A DNA stretch of 64,000 nucleotides from Paraburkholderia edwinii (GTDB lineage: Bacteria > Pseudomonadota > Gammaproteobacteria > Burkholderiales > Burkholderiaceae), in NCBI RefSeq assembly GCF_019428685.1, contig NZ_CP080095.1, positions 3,534,001 through 3,598,000 on the forward strand. The letters run 5' to 3'. Below are positions 39,479 through 46,267 of the stretch, one piece after another (positions within the stretch are counted from its first letter, which is position 1; the number at the start of each line of letters is the position of its first letter). A program made the position numbers and the translations under genes. Under the pieces are notes generated by a model. The model was not told the DNA's origin and searched no databases. It was given only the letters and a program-made list of their open reading frames with translations.

Positions 39479-40621
39479 TCATGCGCTGCCGCGCACGACG
39501 AGCCGATGCGGCAGCAGCACGCCCGGCACCGTCGCACCACGATTCGCGAGGCGCTTGAGCAACAGCCGCGCGGCCGTTTCGCCGAGCTCGCGCATCGGCT
39601 GGGAGATCGTTGTGAGAGGCGGATCGATTTGCGCCGCAAGCGAGATATCGTCGAAGCCGACTACCGCGACGTCATCCGGCACGCGCTTGCCGACTTTGCG
39701 CAGGCCGTTGATCACACCAATCGCGAGCGTGTCCGATACCGTGAAGATCGCCGTCGGCGGATCGGGCTGCGCCATCAGCAACGCGGCGGCAGACGCGCCC
39801 GCTTCGTAATCGAGGCTATCCAGATGAATGAGCCAGCGCGCGTCGGGAACGAGGCCCGCGTTGTGCATCGCGTCCATATAGCCGCGCTCGCGCTGCTGCG
39901 CGTACAGGTAGCCGTCGCCCGAGTTAATCAGCGCGATGCGCGTGTGGCCGCGCGACAGCAGATGCAGCACCGCGTCGCCGGCCGCGCGGTAGTTGTCGAT
40001 GCCGACATACGGCACGCCGACGTCCGCATCGAATTCGCAGCATGCGACCCACGGCAGCGTGGTCATCTCTTCGGACAGCGCCTGCTGCGCGGCAGCCGGG
40101 TCGAGGCAGATCGCGCCGTCCGCGCGGCGCCGCCGCAGCATATCGAAGTAGCTGCGCTCGCGGCCCGGGTCCGCGCCCGTGTCGCACAACAACATGAAAT
40201 AGCCATGCTGGCGCGCGACGCTGTCGATGCCGCGCACGATTTCCGCGTAAAACGGATTGCCGAAGTTAGGCACCATCGTCAACAATAAGCGGCTTTCGGC
40301 GGTGCGCAGGTTGCGCGCGAGTTCGTTGACGCGATAGCCGCTCTGCTCGATCGCCGCCAGCACGCGCTCGCGCGTCTCGGCGCGCACGTTCGAATGGCCG
40401 TTCAGCACGCGCGACACGGTCGCGACCGATACCCCCGCCTGCTCGGCGACGTCGTCGATCGAAATGTCCTTCGGCACGCTGAACGAGGCCCGCGCACGGC
40501 CCAGCGGCGGCGCTGATGCGGCCTTCGCTCTGGGCTTCGGCGCGGACGCCCGGGCGGCGGATGGCCTTGAAGGCACCCCGTCGTCGGGATCGTTCGGGGC
40601 GTGCGGCAACGGTCTTGGCAC
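39479..40621 (-). CDS. LacI-family transcriptional regulator of the sugar operon
   Basis: The 380-residue protein starts at GTG 40621 (GGAG 8 bases upstream). After an extra Ala/Pro-rich tail of about 48 residues comes the LacI helix-turn-helix ISIDDVAEQAGVSVATVSRVLNGHSNVRAETRERV, then a periplasmic-binding-protein-like effector domain (TMVPNFGNPFYAEIVRGID). It is the first gene of the operon and probably represses it; the perfect palindrome at 40640-40653 lies in the leader. The N-terminal tail is longer than usual for the family. Confidence 0.93.
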   Translation of the reverse strand: MPRPLPHAPNDPDDGVPSRPSAARASAPKPRAKAASAPPLGRARASFSVPKDISIDDVAEQAGVSVATVSRVLNGHSNVRAETRERVLAAIEQSGYRVNELARNLRTAESRLLLTMVPNFGNPFYAEIVRGIDSVARQHGYFMLLCDTGADPGRERSYFDMLRRRRADGAICLDPAAAQQALSEEMTTLPWVACCEFDADVGVPYVGIDNYRAAGDAVLHLLSRGHTRIALINSGDGYLYAQQRERGYMDAMHNAGLVPDARWLIHLDSLDYEAGASAAALLMAQPDPPTAIFTVSDTLAIGVINGLRKVGKRVPDDVAVVGFDDISLAAQIDPPLTTISQPMRELGETAARLLLKRLANRGATVPGVLLPHRLVVRGSA

Positions 40622-40639
40622 GAAATGGTCTCCAGGCGA

Positions 40640-40653
40640 TGTAATCGATTACA
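40640..40653. promoter_or_regulatory. LacI-family operator palindrome
   Basis: TGTAATCGATTACA is a perfect 14-base palindrome with the central CG step typical of LacI operators. It lies 19 bases upstream of the GTG start of the LacI gene and upstream of the whole transporter operon. It probably autoregulates lacI and the transporter genes in response to the imported sugar. Confidence 0.75.
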
Positions 40654-40893
40654 TTCTATCCGTATATTCTTGTTCGAGCACCGCCAAATCGCAAGGACGA
40701 CAGCGTAGGGATTTATACCGAGACTTGAAGAACCCGAGACTCGCGGGACCCGAGACTTGAAGGGCGCCTGATCCGGCCGGATGCGCGCGTCGCGAACGCC
40801 CGGTTTGGTACAATCGCGAGGTTCTCCCGCAGCGGCCCGCGCGTCTCGCGCGGTCTTTGCCGGCATTCCAACCACACGCAGAACGAACCCACC

Positions 40894-41547
40894 ATGAACA
40901 TCGAGCAAGCGCGCTTCAACATGATCGAACAGCAGATTCGCCCCTGGGACGTGCTCGACCAGGACGTGTTGAATCTGCTGTCGATCGTCAAGCGTGAGAA
41001 CTTCGTCCCCGCCGCGTACCGCGAACTGGCTTTCGCCGATCTGGAAATTCCGCTGCCCGCCGGCCAGCACATGCTGGCGCCGCGCGTCGAAGCGCGTGTG
41101 CTGCAGGAACTGTCCGTGAAGAAGCACGAAAGCGTGCTCGAAATCGGCGCCGGCTCCGGCTATATGGCCGCGCTGCTCGCCCATCGCAGCCAGCACGTGC
41201 TGACTGTCGAGATCGAGCCGGAACTGGCCGAACTCGCGAAGTCGAATCTCGCCGCGAACGGCGTGCTCAATGCCGAAGTCGTGACCGGCGACGCCGCGCG
41301 CGGCTGGACCGCGGCCGCGCCGTACGACGTGATCTGCGTGTCGGGCGGCCTGCCCGTGCTGCCGCAGGAAATGCTCGAGCACCTGAAGGTGGGTGGGCGC
41401 CTCGCGGCTTTTGTCGGCTCGTTGCCGGTCATGAAGGCGCAAATCATCACGCGCGTCGACGAAAAGCAGTTCCGCGTCGCCGATGTGTTTGAAACGTACG
41501 TCGAGCCGCTCGCGAACGCGGTGCAGCCGCCGCGCTTCAAGTTCTAA
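40894..41547 (+). CDS. Protein-L-isoaspartate O-methyltransferase family protein
   Basis: The 217-residue protein is a class I SAM methyltransferase with the glycine-rich LEIGAGSGYMAALLA motif near residue 75. The N-terminus MNIEQARFNMIEQQIRPWDVLDQDVLNLL is typical of the betaproteobacterial Pcm-like branch. It may repair isoaspartyl residues, though this branch is shorter and less studied than E. coli Pcm. A rhodanese gene follows after 58 bases and may be co-transcribed. Confidence 0.9.
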   Translation: MNIEQARFNMIEQQIRPWDVLDQDVLNLLSIVKRENFVPAAYRELAFADLEIPLPAGQHMLAPRVEARVLQELSVKKHESVLEIGAGSGYMAALLAHRSQHVLTVEIEPELAELAKSNLAANGVLNAEVVTGDAARGWTAAAPYDVICVSGGLPVLPQEMLEHLKVGGRLAAFVGSLPVMKAQIITRVDEKQFRVADVFETYVEPLANAVQPPRFKF

Positions 41548-41605
41548 GCAGCGGCCGCTCTCCGGTCCGCCCGCCCCCGTTTGAGTTGATCCACAGGATT
41601 CACTG

Positions 41606-41929
41606 ATGCAAAACCTGTCTGCCCCCGCTCTTGCCGAATGGCTCGCCGATCAATCGCGCCCCGCGCCCGTGGTGCTCGACGTACGCGAACCGTGGGAAAT
41701 TGAAACGGCAAAGATCGCCGGCAGCGTGTCGATTCCGATGCGCGAGATCCCGGCGCGCAGCGAGGAACTCGACGACGAAGCGCCCGTCGTTTGCGTCTGC
41801 CATCACGGTGCGCGCAGCGCGCAGGTCGCAATGTTCCTCGAATCGCGCGGCCATAAGAATGTGTTTAATCTGCAGGGCGGCATCGATGCATGGTCGCGGC
41901 AGGTGGATCCGTCGGTTCCGACTTATTGA
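41606..41929 (+). CDS. Single-domain rhodanese-like sulfurtransferase
   Basis: The 107-residue protein is one rhodanese domain. The active-site loop is CVCHHGARS, with the nucleophilic Cys at about residue 64, and it ends with FNLQGGIDAWSRQVDPSVP. It transfers sulfane sulfur from a persulfide. It follows the PCMT-like gene and is closed by a strong terminator. There is no signal peptide. Confidence 0.92.
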   Translation: MQNLSAPALAEWLADQSRPAPVVLDVREPWEIETAKIAGSVSIPMREIPARSEELDDEAPVVCVCHHGARSAQVAMFLESRGHKNVFNLQGGIDAWSRQVDPSVPTY

Positions 41930-41958
41930 GCTTGCGGGTTTGTCGATGTTGTGAGAGA

Positions 41959-41988
41959 AGCGCCGGCGTTGGCCGGCGCTTTTTTTTG
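41959..41988 (+). terminator. Intrinsic terminator after the rhodanese gene
   Basis: AGCGCCGGC and GCCGGCGCT pair around GTTG and are followed by a run of eight T. This is a textbook rho-independent terminator. Confidence 0.92.
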
Positions 41989-42168
41989 CTCTGCGTGATG
42001 TGCGCTTTTTTGTTTTGTCTTGCGCGTTTCGCCTTTCGCTTCTTGCGTGGGTCTGCACTGCGCGCGCCTCATCTGATGCCTTTTCCACGCATCGATTCTG
42101 AAGTTTCGTAAGCCATCCTGATGTGTTCGTCTGGCACCATGCTTCGACCTTTTTTCGGAGCATGACCT

Positions 42169-42636
42169 GTGACCCGATGTTCACCGATCGCGGCCTGTGC
42201 AACCGCCGCGCTGCTGCTATTCCCCGCCCTGTCCCATGCGACGTTGGGCGGCAAGCCGACGCCTGCCGCGTCGAATGCACCCGTACAGCTGCTTTTGCGC
42301 AGCGCAGCGCAGCCGACGGCTTCGAATCCGCCCTGGTCCCTGCACAGCACGCGTAGCGACGATGGCGTCACCGTGCACGAATACGCGTCGCTCGACGGCG
42401 TGGTGTTCGCGGTCACGTGGAGCGGCCCCGTGCGCCCCGATATGGCCGCGCTGCTCGGCAGCTACTTCCCGAACGTCGCGTCCGCGGCTCGGCGCGGACG
42501 ACGCGGCACGGGTCCGCTCGTCGAACGCAACGGTGACTTGCAGATCGAGTCGATCGGGCATCAAGGACAGTTCACCGGCAAGGCGTGGCTGCCGCGGCTC
42601 GTGCCGGCGCGCGTCGATATGGGCGATCTGGAGTGA
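42169..42636 (+). CDS. DUF2844 domain-containing exported protein
   Basis: The 155-residue protein begins at GTG 42169 (GGAG 8 bases upstream) with a signal peptide ending SHA-TLGG. The mature part is the DUF2844 domain: GGKPTPAASN, GVTVHEYASLDGVVFAVTWSGPVRPDMAALLGSYFPN, then GDLQIESIGHQGQFTGKAWLPRLVP. It is exported and small, with no cysteine in the mature domain. DUF2844 genes are regularly paired with DUF3443, as here: only 5 bases separate the two. The function is unknown; a chaperone, propeptide or substrate role for the partner is possible. Confidence 0.88.
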   Translation: MTRCSPIAACATAALLLFPALSHATLGGKPTPAASNAPVQLLLRSAAQPTASNPPWSLHSTRSDDGVTVHEYASLDGVVFAVTWSGPVRPDMAALLGSYFPNVASAARRGRRGTGPLVERNGDLQIESIGHQGQFTGKAWLPRLVPARVDMGDLE

Positions 42637-42641
42637 GGCCG

Positions 42642-44246
42642 ATGATGTTCGAGACGAGGAAATACATGATGATCGGCGCACCGCGAGTGGGATTTGGCAG
42701 GACGCTATGTGTGGCCGCGTTTGCGGCTGTCGCGTTGTCCGCGTGCGGCGGTGATGGCGGCAATGAACTGGATACACAGTCCTGGCTCGGCAAGCCGGTT
42801 GAGCCGTCGAAGAGTTCGACCGTTGCGAATACGGGCGATGGCGGGAGGGCGAATGGAGCAGCGGGCGGGGCGCGTGGAAATAACACTTCCGGTGGTGGTT
42901 CTTCGGGCGGTGGTTCTTCGGACGGTAGCTCTTCGGGCGGTAGCTCTTCGGGCGGTAGCTCTTCGGGCGGTAGCTCTTCGGGCGGTAGCTCTTCGGGCGG
43001 TGGCTCTTCGGGCGGCGGTTCTTCCGGCGGTAGCTCCTCCGGCGGCAATTCTTCCGGCAGCGGTGCTTCGGGCGGCGGTTCTTCCAGCGGCGGCTCTTCC
43101 AGCGACACACCCAGCGGCGACACCCCCACCCCTCCGTCAAACACCGCATCCATCACCATCGACAACACACTCGGCGCAACGGTGAATCAACCCTACGTCA
43201 CCGTCAAACTGTGCCCACCCAACGCGCAAACCGACGCCGCATGCTCCACCGTCGACCACATGCTGCTCGACACCGGCTCGATCGGCGTGCGTGTTTTCGC
43301 CAGCGCACTCGGCTCATCGCTAACCTCACGCCTGCCGCAGCAAACCGGCGCATCGAACGATTCAACCGGCAGCGCGCCGCTCGCCCAATGCGCGCTATTC
43401 GGCTCCGGCTATCTCTGGGGCTCGCTGCGCCGCGCGGACGTGACGATCGGCAGCATGACCGCGCGCGACATCCCCGTGCAGATTGTCGGCGACGCCGCCT
43501 ATGGCGCGACGCCCGCCGACTGCGAATCGCGCGGCGTCGCCGACCTGGGCACGGTCGACTCGCTCGGCGCGAAGGGTGTCGTCGGCATCGGCCATCGTGT
43601 GCGCGACTTCCCGCAGGCCGCGCAGACCGCGCTTGCCGCAACCTACTACTACTGCGCAAGCGCCACATCGTGCACGGCCGCGCGCGTGCCGCTCGAGCGG
43701 CAGGCAATGAACCCGGTCGCCGGTTTCGCCACCGACAACAACGGCACACTCATCCGACTGCCCGCCCTGCCGCCCGCCGGTCAGGCAAGCGCGACCGGCG
43801 AGCTGATCTTCGGCGTCGGCACACGCTCGAACAATGCCTTGCCCGCGAACGCAACCATCCTCGCCGTCTCCGCTCAAGGCACGTTGACGACGCTCTACGC
43901 GAACCGCTCCGTGCCCGCCATCGTCGACAGCGGCACCAACGGCTTGATGTTCCGCGATACGACGATCCCGACCGGCGTCAACAACTGGTTCTCGCCGCAG
44001 ACCACGCTGAGCCTCTCCGCGACGATGATGTCGACCATCGGCCTGCAAGCCACGGTGCCGTTCTCCATTGCGGATGCCGAGCGGCTGTTCGAATCGAACT
44101 ACGCGGCCTACGACAATCTGGGCGCGCTATCGCTGTCGTCGAACATGTTCGTCTGGGGCTTGCCGTTCTATTACGGACGCAGCGTCTATACCGTGCTGAG
44201 CGGCGCGCAGGCCGGCGACAAACCGGGTCCGTTCGTCGCGTTCTGA
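42642..44246 (+). CDS. DUF3443 lipoprotein resembling a bilobal pepsin-like aspartic protease
   Basis: The 534-residue protein has a lipoprotein signal (LSACGGDGG lipobox, Cys near residue 35), a long Gly-Ser linker (about residues 85-153), and a DUF3443 domain. Two motifs look like the paired catalytic Asp motifs of pepsins: LLDTGSIGV with Asp210 and AIVDSGTNG with Asp429. Between them YLWGSLRRADVTIGSMTARDIPVQIV resembles the pepsin flap and following strand, and GVVGIGHR resembles the conserved hydrophobic-Gly motif. Proteolytic activity is an inference. ATG at 42642 has GGAG upstream; ATG at 42666 or 42669 is possible. It is coupled to the DUF2844 gene. Confidence 0.85.
   Translation: MMFETRKYMMIGAPRVGFGRTLCVAAFAAVALSACGGDGGNELDTQSWLGKPVEPSKSSTVANTGDGGRANGAAGGARGNNTSGGGSSGGGSSDGSSSGGSSSGGSSSGGSSSGGSSSGGGSSGGGSSGGSSSGGNSSGSGASGGGSSSGGSSSDTPSGDTPTPPSNTASITIDNTLGATVNQPYVTVKLCPPNAQTDAACSTVDHMLLDTGSIGVRVFASALGSSLTSRLPQQTGASNDSTGSAPLAQCALFGSGYLWGSLRRADVTIGSMTARDIPVQIVGDAAYGATPADCESRGVADLGTVDSLGAKGVVGIGHRVRDFPQAAQTALAATYYYCASATSCTAARVPLERQAMNPVAGFATDNNGTLIRLPALPPAGQASATGELIFGVGTRSNNALPANATILAVSAQGTLTTLYANRSVPAIVDSGTNGLMFRDTTIPTGVNNWFSPQTTLSLSATMMSTIGLQATVPFSIADAERLFESNYAAYDNLGALSLSSNMFVWGLPFYYGRSVYTVLSGAQAGDKPGPFVAF
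42891..43100 (+). repeat. 15-base tandem repeat encoding a Gly-Ser linker
   Basis: About 14 units of 15 bases close to GGTAGCTCTTCGGGC lie in tandem; five consecutive copies at 42924-42998 are identical. They encode Gly-Ser-rich pentads. The antisense strand reads Pro-Glu repeats, which are not a gene. Copy number is likely to vary between strains without breaking the frame. Confidence 0.9.
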
Positions 44247-44318
44247 AGCGGCTTTGAAGCGGCAACGAAGCCGCAACGAAGCCGCTCTGAAGCAGTTTTA
44301 AAGCCCCAAAACGAAACA

Positions 44319-44353
44319 CGGCGGCGTGGACCGTGCGGCTCAACACGCCGCCG
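44319..44353. terminator. Hairpin between the convergent DUF3443 and aminotransferase genes
   Basis: CGGCGGCGTG pairs with CACGCCGCCG over a 15-base loop. It lies between two convergent stop codons. The upstream 44250-44295 is a cluster of short GAAGCCGC-like repeats. Termination is likely but the T run is missing. Confidence 0.5.
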
Positions 44354-44392
44354 CGGCCCGCGCCGCCGCATCAATCGCCCAGCCGGTCTTCT

Positions 44393-45721
44393 TTAATCGA
44401 CTTCGTTCAACGCCTCGCCGACGGTCTTGAAGATCTCCGCAATCTGTTCCTCTTCGGCAATAAACGGCGGCGAAAACTCGAGGATGTCGCCGGCGGGACG
44501 CACGAGCACGCCCTTCTGGAAGCAGCGCACGAAGGTTTCATAGCCGCGCGCGCCCGGCGCGCCATCGCGCGGCGCCAGCTCGACGCCGCCGATCAGCCCG
44601 AGGTTGCGGATATCGATCACATGCCGCGCGCCGCGCAGCGAATGAATCGCTTCCTCGAACACCGGAGCCAGCTTCGCGGACCGCGCAAACAGCTGCTCGC
44701 GTTCATAGAGATCGATCGTCGCGCACGCAGCGGCCGTCGCGATCGGGTGCCCCGAATATGTGTAACCGTGGAAGAGCTCGATACCCGCGGGCGTGCCGTT
44801 GACGATCGCATCGTGAATCCGCGCGCTCGCCGCGACCGCGCCCAACGGCGCCGCCGCATTGTTGGTGCCCTTGGCCATCGTCAGCAGGTCCGGCGTGACC
44901 TTGAAGTACTGCGCGGCGAACGGCGTACCGAGGCGTCCCCAGCCCGTGATCACTTCATCGAAAATCAGCAGGATGCCGTGCTTGTCGCAAATCTCGCGCA
45001 GCCGCTCCAGATAACCTTGCGGCGGCACCAGTACGCCGGTCGAACCGGCCACGGGCTCGACGATGACCGCGGCAATCGTCGATGCATCGTGCAGCGCGAC
45101 GAGACGCTCGAGTTCGTCGGCCAGATGCGCGCCCCACTTCGGTTGCCCTTTCGAGAATGCCGCTTCCTTGATGTTCAGCGTATGCGGCAGAAAGTCGACA
45201 GCCGGCACCATCGCGCCCGAATACGCCTTGCGGTTGGCCGGAATGCCGCCCACCGACGTGCCGCCGAAGTTCACGCCGTGGTACCCGCGCTCGCGGCTGA
45301 TAAAGCGCGTGCGGTGCCCTTCGCCGCGCGCGCGATGGTAAGCGAGCGCGATCTTGAGCGCCGTATCGACGGCTTCCGATCCCGAGTTGGCAAAGAAGAT
45401 GTGCTTGAGGTCGCCCGGCGTGTGTTTCGCGATTTTGGTCGCCGCTTCGAACGCTTTCGGATGGCCCATCTGGAAGGTCGGCGCGAAGTCCATCTCGGCC
45501 GCCTGCTCCTGCACCGCCGCGACGATCTCGTCGCGGCAATGGCCCGCATTCACGCACCACAGGCCTGCTGTGCCGTCGAGAATGCGCCGGCCGTCATGCG
45601 ACGTGTAGTACATCCCTTTCGCCTTCGAAAGCAGCCGCGGCGCGCTCTTGTACTGGCGGTTCGCGGTGAACGGCATCCAGAACGCGGACAGGTCGAGCAT
45701 GTTGGCAGCGCGGTCATTCAT
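44393..45721 (-). CDS. Omega-amino acid:pyruvate aminotransferase (class III)
   Basis: The 442-residue class III aminotransferase uses PLP to transfer amino groups from beta-alanine or other omega-amino acids to pyruvate. The N-terminal FWMPFTANRQYKSAPRLLSKAKGMYY is typical of this subfamily, and the PLP Lys lies in LLTMAKGTNNAA near residue 288; HGYTYSGHPIATAAACATIDLYERE is also typical. ATG at 45721 is the family start. It is alone on its strand and divergent from the urea cluster. The physiological amino donor is not fixed by sequence. Confidence 0.93.
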   Translation of the reverse strand: MNDRAANMLDLSAFWMPFTANRQYKSAPRLLSKAKGMYYTSHDGRRILDGTAGLWCVNAGHCRDEIVAAVQEQAAEMDFAPTFQMGHPKAFEAATKIAKHTPGDLKHIFFANSGSEAVDTALKIALAYHRARGEGHRTRFISRERGYHGVNFGGTSVGGIPANRKAYSGAMVPAVDFLPHTLNIKEAAFSKGQPKWGAHLADELERLVALHDASTIAAVIVEPVAGSTGVLVPPQGYLERLREICDKHGILLIFDEVITGWGRLGTPFAAQYFKVTPDLLTMAKGTNNAAAPLGAVAASARIHDAIVNGTPAGIELFHGYTYSGHPIATAAACATIDLYEREQLFARSAKLAPVFEEAIHSLRGARHVIDIRNLGLIGGVELAPRDGAPGARGYETFVRCFQKGVLVRPAGDILEFSPPFIAEEEQIAEIFKTVGEALNEVD

Positions 45722-45828
45722 CTTGCGTCTCCAGGTATTCGGTTGATTGGTTGGTTGCTTGGTTAATCGGTTAACGGGTCGCCCGCAAGATCAACCGCGG
45801 GGTCGACAGCAGGGTCAGCCTCAGGATC

Positions 45829-45855
45829 AACCGCGGGGCCGACCGCGGTTTTTCC
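45829..45855 (+). terminator. Terminator-like hairpin upstream of urtA
   Basis: AACCGCGG (45829-45836) pairs with CCGCGGTT (45843-45850) over a 6-base loop, and T49-T53 gives a run of five T. On the plus strand this is intrinsic-terminator-like. It would stop any transcription entering from the left, or act in a leader if a further upstream promoter is used. Confidence 0.5.
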
Positions 45856-46016
45856 GGTCGCAGTCTTTCAGTGTATGCAGCCGCGCCCTGGTGCACAACC
45901 AGTGCGCAACCTCAGGCAGCGGCTGCACCGATCGTGCGCGCCCGCCTTGCGCGTGTTCACGGCCGCGCTTCGTTGCGGCGCGTCACGCACCGCAACGAAG
46001 CACACCGCCCGTTCAT

Positions 46017-46136
46017 GCACCGCTTTGGCCCTTATCACGCATGGAAAGCTCGCGTCCGCCGCGGGCCGGAACCCGCCTCACAGCGCGCATGGTAGCCGTT
46101 CAGTGCTGCTTTGCAACGATTGGCATATGCCTTGCA
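46017..46136 (+). promoter_or_regulatory. urtA: Predicted sigma-54 promoter and NtrC-like site of urtA
   Basis: TTGGCATATGCCTTGCA (46120-46136) matches the sigma-54 -24/-12 consensus, with GG at 46122-46123 and GC at 46134-46135 separated by exactly 10 bases. GCACCGCTTTGGCCC (46017-46031), about 100 bases upstream, matches 8 of the 10 fixed positions of the NtrC dyad GCACC-N5-GGTGC. The transcript would start near 46147, leaving a leader of about 120 bases. Confidence 0.7.
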
Positions 46137-46267
46137 GTAACGAGCACGGCCAGTCATGCACTACGCAACCATCAGCCGGTCCGCCACTTCGACCGGCCGC
46201 CGCAAAAGCCACGCGGCGCAAGCCGCAAGAACTAACAACACTCAACATCCAAGGCAAGGGGTAGCAC

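Larger units (their letters stand above)
45722..46267 (+). promoter_or_regulatory. urtA: 546-base upstream region of the urea-uptake operon
   Basis: No gene is seen. The region holds several signals in order: two nearly identical 19-base repeats (45789-45807 and 45825-45843), an intrinsic-terminator-like hairpin with a T run (45829-45853), a 12-base inverted repeat (45967-45978 with 45990-46001), an NtrC-like site at 46017-46031, and a sigma-54 promoter at 46120-46136. The combination suggests insulation from upstream reading and nitrogen control. Confidence 0.6.

Noticed and set aside
42891..43100. Tandem repeats as a CRISPR array
   Set aside because: The 15-base units are contiguous without spacers and lie in frame inside a coding gene.
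42572..43168. Minus-strand Pro-Glu repeat protein
   Set aside because: It is the antisense of the Gly-Ser repeat in the DUF3443 gene; the sense strand has a signal peptide and a clear domain.
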